Origin: an uncultured Woeseiaceae bacterium
GTDB taxonomy: Bacteria > Pseudomonadota > Gammaproteobacteria > Steroidobacterales > Woeseiaceae
DNA: 56,406 bases
NCBI GenBank assembly: GCA_945787845.1
Contig: CALZJH010000016.1
Coordinates: forward strand, 1 to 56,406
Direction of reading: 5' to 3'
Shown here in pieces: positions 42,297 to 51,813 of this stretch. Each line of letters opens with the position of its first letter. Position 1 is the first letter of the stretch. The notes beneath the pieces were generated by a model. That model was not told the origin of the DNA. It saw only the letters and a program-made list of their open reading frames with translations, and did no database searches. The position numbers and the translations under genes were made by a program.

Positions 42297-43150
42297 GCAG
42301 CCGCTTTCCACATCCCCGAGGCAGCGACACGGTCGACGAATTCGCTAAAGTCGGTTGGCTCTCGACCCAGAGCGCGTTTAACGCCATCGCATACGTAGGC
42401 GTTACGACCGTTGAGGACAGTCTCAAACAGGTAGTTCAACAGCCAGGCTATTTCTTTGGGTGCTCCGGATTCAACGATCGCGCCGGCAAAGGCCTCTTTC
42501 GGAATCTGGATGAACTGAACCTCGCGTCCGGCGGCGCGGGAAATCTCCCGGGCCACGTCTGCAAAGGTCAGCATGCGCGGTCCGGTGACTTCGTAGATCT
42601 CACCATCGTGGCCGTTCTCTGTCAGCGCGGCAACGGCGACGTCAGCGATGTCATCGGCATCGACGAACGGCTCCGGAATGTCTCCCGCCGGCAGGGTAAT
42701 CGCACCGTCCAGCACCATGCCGAGGAACTCGCCTTCGGAGAAGTTCTGATTGAACCAGCTGGCTCGAACCACGGTCCATTCGACGCCTGCGTCCTGAACG
42801 ATACGTTCGCAAGCCTGGGCCTCTTGCTCGCCGCGGCCGGATAAGAGAACCAGTCGCCGGACGCCCTGCTCCACCGCCATCGCGACAAAGCCGCGGATAG
42901 CCTCCGTCGCCCCGGGGATCGCGAGATCGGGCGCATACGTGATGTACGCCGCTTCAACGCCTTCGAGCGTAGCCTTCCAGGTGCTTCGGTCGTTCCAGTC
43001 AAACGACGGATCGGCAGATCGGGATGCGATACGTGTTTCAACGCCCCGACTCACCAGCCGCTCTGCGACGCGTCGGCCGGTTTTTCCTGTTCCACCAAGG
43101 ACCAGCGTGACGGGCTTTGATGGTTTCGTTCTATTTGCTTTGTCTTTCAT
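42293..43150 (-). CDS. NmrA-like NAD(P)-binding oxidoreductase
   Basis: 285 residues. Rossmann motif LVLGGTGKTGRRVAERL, RGVETRIASRSADPS for NADP recognition, and the later FVDADDIADVAVAAL, typical of NmrA/HSCARG and QOR2-like proteins. Such proteins reduce quinones or sense the redox state of NADP. GAGGAG precedes the ATG. Second gene of the operon. Confidence 0.85.
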   Translation of the reverse strand: MKDKANRTKPSKPVTLVLGGTGKTGRRVAERLVSRGVETRIASRSADPSFDWNDRSTWKATLEGVEAAYITYAPDLAIPGATEAIRGFVAMAVEQGVRRLVLLSGRGEQEAQACERIVQDAGVEWTVVRASWFNQNFSEGEFLGMVLDGAITLPAGDIPEPFVDADDIADVAVAALTENGHDGEIYEVTGPRMLTFADVAREISRAAGREVQFIQIPKEAFAGAIVESGAPKEIAWLLNYLFETVLNGRNAYVCDGVKRALGREPTDFSEFVDRVAASGMWKAAA

Positions 43151-43160
43151 TGTCGTCTCC

Positions 43161-43589
43161 TCAATTTATAGTGTGAGCGATGCCGTCGTGCCGGCCGGGC
43201 ATCAGGGCAAGCAGGCAAACTGCGCCGACTGCAATTTCAAAAATGGCAGCGCTGACAAGAGCGCTGTTCGGTACGCCATCGAGGGCAAAACTCAACAGGC
43301 GCGACAGACCATATGGAAGGTAGATAGCCGCGGCGGCGATTAGCGACACAGTGGTCAACCGCGCGCGGAACACCCCGGCAAGCATCAGCAGCCCGGCGAC
43401 CAGCAAAACACCGGCCGGAGCCTTCAGTTCGTTGGTGAGATTGGTGTTGCCGGCCAGTTCGATTCCGTAGGCCGCGTAAAACCCGTCCGGCGCGAAAAGA
43501 ATCGCAGCTGCGATGCCAATGGCGACAATTCCGGCTATCAGCAGCACCAGTCTGCGGGCCACCAGGCCCCTCAAATTCATCATCGTCAT
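43161..43589 (-). CDS. DUF4345-like small membrane protein
   Basis: 142 residues with four hydrophobic helices (about 12-30, 55-74, 82-100, 115-132) and the segment GIELAGNTNLTNELKAPAG between the first and second, as in DUF4345. Function unknown. AGGA lies upstream of the ATG. First gene of the operon, 10 bases from the NmrA gene, divergent from the TetR gene. Confidence 0.75.
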   Translation of the reverse strand: MTMMNLRGLVARRLVLLIAGIVAIGIAAAILFAPDGFYAAYGIELAGNTNLTNELKAPAGVLLVAGLLMLAGVFRARLTTVSLIAAAAIYLPYGLSRLLSFALDGVPNSALVSAAIFEIAVGAVCLLALMPGRHDGIAHTIN

Positions 43590-43608
43590 AGTTCTATCCT
43601 CGAATTAC

Positions 43609-43666
43609 TTGACACCGTGTCAATTGACACACTGTCAACCTTAGGGCAAACTTTACATCATGTCAA
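43609..43666. promoter_or_regulatory. Three TetR operator-like palindromes
   Basis: TTGACACCGTGTCAA (43609-43623) is directly followed by TTGACACACTGTCAA (43624-43638). A degenerate third copy, TTTACATCATGTCAA (43652-43666), covers the tetR start codon. Each has TTGACA/TGTCAA arms around a short centre. The placement between divergent genes indicates autorepression by the TetR protein and control of the operon on the other side. Confidence 0.8.
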
Positions 43667-44256
43667 GTGAAAATACTGAAACGCGCTCGCGGATCCTCGA
43701 ATCGACGGTGCGCATGCTCGAGGAGCACGGTGGCAAGGGCGTCCGCATGGGCGATATTGCGAAGGAGTCCGGCATCTCTCGCCAGGCGGTCTACCTGCAC
43801 TTCACCTCGCGTACCGACCTGCTGGTTGCGGCAACGAGGTACCTCGATGAAGTACTCGACGTGGACAAGCGACTCGCTCCATCGCGAGCAGCGACGTCCG
43901 GCATCGAACGGCTATCGCTGTATATAGACTGCTGGGGTAACTACATCCCGGAGATCTATGGTGTCGGGAAGGCGCTGATGATGGCACGGGACACCGACGA
44001 AGCCGCTGCAGCGGCATGGGATGATCGAATGGCCGCGATGCGCGACGGATGCCGGGCCGCCATTGACGCGTTGCACGCCGATAAGATGCTCGCGCCGGGC
44101 TGGACGCGGCCGAAGGCGACGGATGCGTTGTGGGCTATGCTGCTGGTGCCGCATTGGGAAGCGCTCACCATCGAATGTGGATGGTCGACTAAACAGTACG
44201 TCCGCTGGATGACGACGCTGGCGGAACAGACCTTTGTAAGGCGAACAGGCTCGTAG
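43660..44256 (+). CDS. TetR/AcrR-family repressor
   Basis: 198 residues. N-terminal helix-turn-helix RILESTVRMLEEHGGKGVRMGDIAKESGISRQAVYLHFTSR (residues about 10-50) is typical TetR. The C-terminal ligand domain is Trp-rich (AAAAWDDRM, DALWAMLLVPHWEAL). Ligand unknown. Its start codon is inside the third operator copy. Divergent from the DUF4345-NmrA-hydrolase operon, which it likely represses. Confidence 0.9.
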   Translation: MSSENTETRSRILESTVRMLEEHGGKGVRMGDIAKESGISRQAVYLHFTSRTDLLVAATRYLDEVLDVDKRLAPSRAATSGIERLSLYIDCWGNYIPEIYGVGKALMMARDTDEAAAAAWDDRMAAMRDGCRAAIDALHADKMLAPGWTRPKATDALWAMLLVPHWEALTIECGWSTKQYVRWMTTLAEQTFVRRTGS

Positions 44257-44277
44257 CCGGTGCGGGGGCCTGTCCGG

Positions 44278-47200
44278 TCAGTCCGTGATAAGCGTAAACC
44301 CGAACGGTGCCGCGTTTACGATCTGGCCATCGCTATAAGTTACTGTCAGGGATTGTCCGCTGAAGTTGTACACGACGTAGCTCGTCACACCGTTGTTGTC
44401 GAAAGCGAGCGCTGCCGGATAGTCGGCCGTTAGCTCCCCGGTTCCCGTGATCATCTGGCCGAGGCTGCCGAACGAATGAATCCAGTGATAGGTATGGGCC
44501 CTGGTCTCCCCGGCCTCGGGGATATAGTCGGCCACGGTGTTGTAATCGGCAATGGCTGCGTCCGCGTCGGTCATTGCCCACAGATTCCACCACAGATCAC
44601 GCCACTGATCGTCGGGCAAGCCCGAAGGCATAATGTTGGATGACTCACTCAGGCCCAGGGCCACGTAGTCGACCATGTAGTCAGCATATTGACCCACGTG
44701 CAGAATCAGCGGATTCGACGGCAGCCCCTGGATGCCGAGGATGTGTGCATAAGCCCCACTGAACCACGTCGCAAAGGCAGAGCCGTCGCCCCAGATAATT
44801 GAGGTCGTGATTCGGTTGTAGCCGGGCGGGAAGTTGTCCTCGTCCGCACCGACATTGTTGTAGCCGTCGATGTTGTTCCAGTACTGCCAGTAGGCGGCCG
44901 CAGTGGATGCGTGGAGGTACATGCCCTTGTCCACCAGGTCGTCCCTGCCGGTGATCAGCCCGTACAAGACGATGGCGCCGTAAGCGTTCGCGGCCTCCGA
45001 CGTCGATTCGTTGTTGTTTCCGCGAGCGAAGTTGGCGGAACCCGAAGCCCAGGAGAAGCCATTAGCCGGATCGAAGTTCCTCAAGGAAGGGAACATCGTA
45101 TCGTCTGCGTCACCGGCGTAATCACGAATCAGTAGCTCGATCATCGGTCCGTATTGATCTGCACCACACCAGGCAATGTCCATGCGGCAGATCTCCGCCG
45201 CTGCGCGAACGAAATAGCCGTAATGAAAATGATGGTCGTTGAGCTGCTGGTGCGAGGCAAACGATTCCTCGAGGCCCAGCAAGGTATCCCACTCGTCGTC
45301 ATAGACGAAGTACTTGATGACGTCGAGGTTGCCGTTCGTTTCGGCCGTGAACCAATCGGCAAGCTCGGACTTCAGCCAGTCCAGCAGCTCTGCTGCCTCG
45401 GCATCCATACCGATCGAATCGGCAATCGCTATGAGCTCGGCCACTTTGCCGTAGTTCTTGCCGGCCCAATACGTATCGGTGCGGTTGTTCCATGCCGCGG
45501 AGCCCTGTGCAACAAACTCGGTCACGAGGCCCTCGAGCGTCGCCTGGTCAAAGGTTCCGTCGATCGTCGGCAAGGCCGGCAGAACACCGACCGACGGCAA
45601 TGTATAAGAGAACGCGCTTGTCTGGCTGAACCTGATAACCCCGCGGGCACTCCTCACCTGGTAACCGGAGGTCGGCTGGGCGCTGTGCTTCCAGTGCAAC
45701 GGATGCATGCCGACGATGGTCTCGATCGGCGCTCCAGCGCTGTTGCGGTAGGTATGGCTGACGGTGACTTCGTTGCTGGAGCGGTCGACGGAATAATCGA
45801 TGTCGACGGCGGCGACGATATTTCGTGCCTGTGCTTCGAAGTACCCGGTCATGCTATCGAGCGGGACTCCATCGGTCTGGGGCAAATACGTCAACGTCAG
45901 CGCATTCGCCGCATTACTCACCGTAATCTCATTGCCGGCGATATTGGCCGGTAACGAGGAAGTTGTTGTGATTGCCCGCAACGCTGGTCCAGATACCAAG
46001 ACTGTCCCCTTGGTCGTAGAACGTACCCTTCTCTCCGCCGTCCGTGCGCAGCGTGCGGACCGCGAGTTCACCCTGGATGGCCTCTACATAGACGTAGGGT
46101 GATCCGTGCACGAACGTCGCTTCCATCACGGCTTGTCCGCCACTCTGCCACTCAACGGTCACCGATCCGTCGCTGTGGTCTTTGAGGTAGGCCTCCAAAT
46201 TGTCATAGTTCGTATTGCCAATCGCGACGCCGTCGAAAACCTCGTTGAAAGGATCGGGTATCGAATAGAGAAAGCCATCAGCAGTGCTTGCGAGTCCCGA
46301 CGGAATACCCATGACGCGGAAACCCTTGTTCGTCACGCGCGCCGTCATCGGGTCCGGCGTGATATACGCCGCATCGTTGGCGTCGCCAATCGTCATTTCA
46401 CCCAGGAACGGAATCGAGCCCCACCATTTGTGGGTAGGTGTCGGTTCGAGCGCCGCCGGACCGGTCAGCTGAGGAGATCGCGGCGTCGGTGTACCCGACG
46501 GAATACCGGTCGCCCCGTTGCAGCCCGCAATGGCGGGTTCCACAACACCGGCGTTGTAGATCCAGTTGCCGAAATCGACAACACAGCGATAGCTGGCGGG
46601 ATTAATGGTGTCGGAGATGCTGCCGGCACCGTAAGCAGTGACGTTGTAGTCGCCAAACGGCGGCGGACCGCTGCCATCAGAGCCGGTGAACCGCACATTG
46701 TCGATCCGGAAAACCGTGCTCGTGGCGTTCGTCGCCCAGATGACGATTCCCGTATTCACATTCGCGAGATTCAGTCCGCCAGCAGCCAGCGTCGCAAAAG
46801 ACACTTCGACGGTCTCCCAGCCTGCCGCGCCCTTGCTGCCAAGAGCCTGGTCACCGGACGTGCAGGGGAATACGCAGTCGAGCTTCATGGTGATGTTGTT
46901 GTCGCCGCTGACTACCTTGATATCAAACGTGACGCTGCCGTTCGCAAAGGCGGAGACATCGAGCGGATTGTTCGCGGCGATGAAGACCCCGGCCAGGTCG
47001 CCGGCTGCCGTATGCGTAATCTCAAGTACGTCGCCGCGCTCATTGTCTGCAACAATCCCCCAGCCAATGCTTGGGCACCCGGCGCCGCCATCGTTGTTGC
47101 ATTCACCGAAACCGATCGCCTCGTCGAACGCATTGATGCCCCGGTCCCACGCCGGATCGACGGCTCCGTTCGTGAATACCAGTAGATCGGGCGAACCCGA

Positions 47201-47764
47201 TCCCTGTGCCTCGACGATGACGGTTCTCGATACTGTCGCCGAATTGCCTGCGGCGTCCGTCGCTGTATAAGTAAGCGTGTAAGTGCCGACAACGTCCTCG
47301 ACCGAGCCGGTAGTAACGACAGCAATGGAACCGTCGACGGTATCCACTGCCGACACGCCCGGATCCGAGAACGGCGTACCCTGCTCATGCGTCATCGACG
47401 CCGCGCCGACCATGGTAATCACCGGGGCCGTCGTATCCGCCACGATGACGGTACGCGTTGCCGACGCGGTATTGCCCGCGCTGTCGGTCGCCGTATAGGT
47501 AAGCGTATAGGTGCCTGCCGCAGTACCAACTGTTCCCGATGTCGTCACTGCCACTGAGCCATCGACTGCATCGGTCGCCGACGCACCTTGATCGGTGTAG
47601 GTCGTACCTTGCTCGTGATTGACGGTGCTTGGGCCGGTAAGCGTGATGATCGGCGGGATCCGATCAGCCGCAACAGGCGGGCTGGTATCGCCGCCGCCAC
47701 CGCAGCCGACCAAAAGCAAAGCGATCGTTTGAACTAACGCGACCAATAGAGTTGATTTGGACAA
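44278..47764 (-). pseudogene. GH81 endo-beta-1,3-glucanase lipoprotein, interrupted by one frameshift
   Basis: Two overlapping frames (47764-45929 and up to 46071-44278) join into one protein. N-terminal part: TTG start, lipobox LVGC, two Ig-like HYR/DUF5011-type repeats (ending ..TYTLTYTATD.AGN.A), a jelly-roll module, then the first GH81 beta-domain (THKWWGSIPFLGE). C-terminal part: the GH81 helical domain with SHQQLNDHHFHYGYF and ANGFSWASG..NNNESTSEA, which hold the catalytic Asp/Glu residues. GH81 cuts laminarin, the storage glucan of brown algae. Reading changes frame between about 45931 and 45965, near GTTACCGGCCAATATCGCCG. It may be a true mutation or a one-base sequence error; all motifs are otherwise intact. 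Confidence 0.8.
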
Positions 47765-48049
47765 AATGTATGACCCCGGCGGTATGACACACGAGCGGAG
47801 CCAATGGACAGGCTGGGAAGGTCGGCAGGGCCAGGCTCTAATTGATTGCACCATGGGATGACAGCGTTGTCAATTTGACTGGGCGCCCGGAGAGGTGGGC
47901 CTCCGACCGACCCGTGAGCCCGAACCCCTTCTGTGAAACAGCATTTCAGGTCTCGCCCCAAGACATGGCGGGTTTTGCAGGCCTTTTCCGATCTTCTTGT
48001 ATGACGGGGGAATACGCATTCGCGTTTACGGCCCTGATGGAGAAGAACA

Positions 48050-48628
48050 ATGAACTTGTATCTGAGGCTGTTGCGCATACTGATAGGAAGCTGGTTTGAG
48101 ACCAGCACTCACTACTCCGAACCCGTGGAAAGCACCTTCAGGGTCTGGGCCCACGACCTGGACGCATTTGGCCACATGAACAACGGCCGCTACCTCCAGA
48201 TCATGGATGTCGCAAGAACACACTGGATGAACCGCGCCGGCGTTATCGCCGCAATTCGCAAGAACAGGTGGGCCCCCATACTCGGCGGCGGCTTTATCCG
48301 TTATCGATATTCACTGCGTCTGTGGCAGAAATACCGGGTGCGCTCGCGCCTTCTCTGCTGGGACGACCAGTGGTTCTTCCTGGAACACGTATTTATCGAT
48401 GCAAGGAATCGGCACGTAGCCGTTGGAATCAGCAGAGCGGCGCTCCGCACCAAGGGCCGTTGGGTAGCGACTCACAAAGTCTCACAAGAGGTCCATCCCG
48501 GCGCCGTTTCACCAGAGGTTCCCGCCTACGTCATGGAATGGCTGGAACTTGAAGAAGAGATGTTCCGGCGTGGCGGTGAGTTCCGCCACGATCCCTCGGA
48601 CGCAGCACTGTACCGAGGGGCGGTCTGA
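48050..48628 (+). CDS. Acyl-CoA thioesterase, hotdog fold (THEM6-like)
   Basis: 192 residues. The signature DLDAFGHMNNGRYLQIMDVAR is that of 4-hydroxybenzoyl-CoA-thioesterase-like hotdog enzymes, with the catalytic Asp at the first D region. An N-terminal hydrophobic start (NLYLRLLRILIGSWF) resembles THEM6-type membrane attachment. GGAGAAG precedes the ATG. Its stop overlaps the MMPL gene start (TGATG), so the pair is coupled. Region 47765-48049 upstream has no gene I can support. Confidence 0.87.
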   Translation: MNLYLRLLRILIGSWFETSTHYSEPVESTFRVWAHDLDAFGHMNNGRYLQIMDVARTHWMNRAGVIAAIRKNRWAPILGGGFIRYRYSLRLWQKYRVRSRLLCWDDQWFFLEHVFIDARNRHVAVGISRAALRTKGRWVATHKVSQEVHPGAVSPEVPAYVMEWLELEEEMFRRGGEFRHDPSDAALYRGAV

Positions 48629-51600
48629 TGTTTAGCAACGAACGAAAAACAATCGGTTTTTTTTATCGAATCACAGCGCGACCTCAACTCGCTCTGTCTG
48701 TTTCTTTACTCGCCATTGCACTCGCGTCCGCCGGACTGGCAAAGCTCGTGAAAGACACATCGGTCAAGGCCTTCATTCCACCGGATCATCCTGCGCTCAT
48801 CGCAGACCAGAAGGCGGCGGATGTGTTTGGACTGTCAGACACTATCGCTATCGCGCTAACAACCACGAAATCGACAGTGTTTGAAAGCCAAACGCTCGAA
48901 GCGGTTGTCGACGTAACTCGGTTGGTTTCGGAGCTGCCAAATATTAGATCAGACCGTGTGCTAAGCCTGGCAACCGAATCGTCGATTTCAGGAAAAGACG
49001 GTGAGATCCTGGTCGCCCCATATGTTGGGAAGCCTCCACTTACTCCGAGAGAGATCGACGCCGCTCGCGAGATGTGGCGGGCGATGCCTCCTCACATTGG
49101 CACGCTTGTCAGCGAAGACGAGTCGAGCGCCATCATTCTCGCAGAGATCATCAACTCGAATATCGCCGCTGAAACCTACCGAACGGTTCTCGAGGTTGTA
49201 GCTAACGTCGAGACCGACAATCTCAAAGCCCACGTCGCCGGTCCCGGCGCCGTTAGCGGATACTTGAGCCGCTACATCGACCAGGACGCCAGCAAACTCC
49301 AACCACTGGTGTTCATGCTTGTCCTCGGGTTTATCTACTTCGCGTTCAGGAGGATTGGCGCATTGCCCGGTCCTCTGCTCGTCGTTTTCGGCGCGGTTGG
49401 CGGTGGGCTCGGCTTGATGGCCTGGAACGGCATTCCTTACTACGCAATCACGAACGCGCTGCCAGTTATCATTGTTGCGATATCTGTGGCCGACTCGATC
49501 CACATACTCTCGGCGTATTTCCAGCACCGGTCCCAACACCCGGACTCGCAGGTGCGCGACCTTGTGGTCCAGGCCATGTCCGCGATGGCACGTCCGATTA
49601 CTTTGACCACCATTACCACGATAGCCGGCTTCGTCGGTATCGGCCTTGTCTCCATCATGCCACCGATAACGGCATTCGCCTGGTTTGCGGCATTGGGTGT
49701 ATTCCTGGCATGGGTATTCTCGATCCTTGCGCTCCCAAGCATCCTAATACTGCTCGAGCCAGGCCCCAGCCCGGCATTCGAGAACTGGACGAAAAGATCG
49801 CCCAGCGGACTTGGGCAATTCCTTGCTCGAATTGGCGCATTCTCTGCGAGGCACTATGTCCCTGTTCTCGGCCTATTTGCAGCAACAACGGTGATCGCGG
49901 TAAGCAGCGCAGTGCAGTTGAAGGTTGATCGATCACAAGTTGACAACTTTGCTTCCGATGAACCAATTCGCATTGCCGACGAGTTGATCAACAAGACATT
50001 TTCCGGGACAGCGTTTCTCGATGTCGTAATCGAGACGAGCGAGCCAGAAGGCTTGCTCAACCCTGAAAACATGCGCCGTATTGCTGCCCTCCAAGAGCAC
50101 ATGGAGACGCTTCCGCATATTCAGAAGACTGTCGGGATCACCGACTACCTGAGCCTCCTTCACCATTCGATCAAAGGGCATTCAGCCGGCGACCGGGAAC
50201 GGCGCGAACTTCCTGCCGAGCCAGGCAGCATTGCGCAGTACTTGTTGGTCTACGAAATGTCCGGCGACCCAACCGACTTCGAAGAAGAGATCGACTATGA
50301 CTATCAGACTGCGCTGGTCAGAGGGATATTGAACTCGAGCTATTTCAGCGAGAGCCGCGTAACCGTTGAGGCACTGCAAGGCTATATCGACACTCGGTTC
50401 AACGACGAGTTCATGAGCGCATCGCTGGCTGGCGACGTTTCGATTGGCTACCACTGGATGAGTCGGCTCGAGCAGTCGCACTTCATCGGCATAGCTTTGT
50501 CTCTCGTACTCGTGCTGGGTACGTCAGTCATAGTGTTCAAATCGATCGTGGCCGGCTTCATCGCTGTGGTACCTGTCACATTTTCCGTGACAGTGCTCTA
50601 CGCAGTCATGGGCTATCTCGGCATCTACCTCGAACCTGCAACATCAATGTTCGCTGCGATCGCGCTGGGAGTCGGCGTCGATTTCGGTATCCATCTGGTT
50701 GAACGACTGCGCGAGGCGCGTGTCTTCCACGCAAATGACACAGCGGCGGCGGTTGACCGGGCTCTCCCCCAGACAGCACGAGCCTGCTTTTTCAATTCCG
50801 CTGCACTGGGACTTGGGTTTGCTGTTCTGCTGGTGAGCAGCCTGCCGACCCTGCAGCGATTTGGCGGGCTCGTCGCCGTCGCCGCGGTTTCTTCTTATGT
50901 CGCAGCATTAATTATCGTTCCCGCCATGTACGCCGCAGAACATGAAATGTGGAGAAAGCTCGAGATGTCATCACGCAGGATTATCACGCGAGCAGCAGTG
51001 TTGTTGGTATTGGTCGCAGGATCGCTCCTGCTCGCCAGTCAAGCCGACGCAAGCGAATATTCGGCGCTGGAGATCGCAAGGCATGTATCCGATCGCCCGG
51101 AGGGCCGGGCGACGCAGCGAACGATCGATATAGTATTGACCAACAAGCGAGGACGATCCAAGGCTCGACAGGCGCTGGTGATCAAGGAAAATCGCGGCGA
51201 TTCCCGAGCTACTCGAATCACTTACACGGAACCCGCATCGATCCGTGCAACTTCTTTTCTGAGTCACGATTTCCACGATCCTGCACGGGCGGACACCAGT
51301 TGGTTCTATATGCCATCACTTCGCAAGGTACGGCGCGTGCCGGCGTCGGACCGTGGCGACTATTTTCTCGGCACCGATTTCACCTACGAAGACATTCAAT
51401 CCGAGCTCAAGTTCGAAACCAGCGACTATCTATTCCACTACGATGGCCATTCAGAATCCGACGGTAGAGTGCTGCATCACCTGTCAGGTGAACCCGCCAA
51501 CCAACGTATCGCCAGGGAACTCGGGTATGGCTCGTTCAAGGCGCTCATCGATGAAACGACGTGGCTGCCGGTCAGGATCGAGTTCATGGATCTCGAGCAG

Positions 51601-51813
51601 CAGGCGCTGAAGACCGTAACCGTTTCTACGTTCGAACAAATCGACGGCATCTGGACCGCGACTGACATTCGCGCAGTCAACCACCATACCGGGCACCAGA
51701 CGCACTTCGCGTTCCGCGACGTCAGCTATCCGTCCGACCTGGATGATCGGCTATTCGATCCGCCGGCATTAGCGCGTGGACTCCCCATCCTGACTGCGGG
51801 AGCACCGCAATGA
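48628..51813 (+). CDS. MMPL-type RND transporter fused to a LolA-like domain
   Basis: 1061 residues. Residues 1-775 form an RND/MMPL exporter with two sets of about six helices (first AIALTT.. periplasmic loop, SSD-like helices at 225-375 and 625-770). After AAEHEMWRKLE a new hydrophobic segment (ITRAAVLLVLVAGSLLLAS) resembles a signal peptide ending QADA-S. Residues about 805-1061 look like the outer membrane lipoprotein-sorting (LolA-like) protein normally encoded separately next to such exporters (SWFYMPSLRKVRRVPASDRGDYFLGTDFTYEDI). An internal ATG at 50965 with GGAG ten bases upstream could also make the 282-residue domain alone. Probably moves lipids or hydrophobic compounds to the outer membrane. 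Confidence 0.85.
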   Translation: MFSNERKTIGFFYRITARPQLALSVSLLAIALASAGLAKLVKDTSVKAFIPPDHPALIADQKAADVFGLSDTIAIALTTTKSTVFESQTLEAVVDVTRLVSELPNIRSDRVLSLATESSISGKDGEILVAPYVGKPPLTPREIDAAREMWRAMPPHIGTLVSEDESSAIILAEIINSNIAAETYRTVLEVVANVETDNLKAHVAGPGAVSGYLSRYIDQDASKLQPLVFMLVLGFIYFAFRRIGALPGPLLVVFGAVGGGLGLMAWNGIPYYAITNALPVIIVAISVADSIHILSAYFQHRSQHPDSQVRDLVVQAMSAMARPITLTTITTIAGFVGIGLVSIMPPITAFAWFAALGVFLAWVFSILALPSILILLEPGPSPAFENWTKRSPSGLGQFLARIGAFSARHYVPVLGLFAATTVIAVSSAVQLKVDRSQVDNFASDEPIRIADELINKTFSGTAFLDVVIETSEPEGLLNPENMRRIAALQEHMETLPHIQKTVGITDYLSLLHHSIKGHSAGDRERRELPAEPGSIAQYLLVYEMSGDPTDFEEEIDYDYQTALVRGILNSSYFSESRVTVEALQGYIDTRFNDEFMSASLAGDVSIGYHWMSRLEQSHFIGIALSLVLVLGTSVIVFKSIVAGFIAVVPVTFSVTVLYAVMGYLGIYLEPATSMFAAIALGVGVDFGIHLVERLREARVFHANDTAAAVDRALPQTARACFFNSAALGLGFAVLLVSSLPTLQRFGGLVAVAAVSSYVAALIIVPAMYAAEHEMWRKLEMSSRRIITRAAVLLVLVAGSLLLASQADASEYSALEIARHVSDRPEGRATQRTIDIVLTNKRGRSKARQALVIKENRGDSRATRITYTEPASIRATSFLSHDFHDPARADTSWFYMPSLRKVRRVPASDRGDYFLGTDFTYEDIQSELKFETSDYLFHYDGHSESDGRVLHHLSGEPANQRIARELGYGSFKALIDETTWLPVRIEFMDLEQQALKTVTVSTFEQIDGIWTATDIRAVNHHTGHQTHFAFRDVSYPSDLDDRLFDPPALARGLPILTAGAPQ

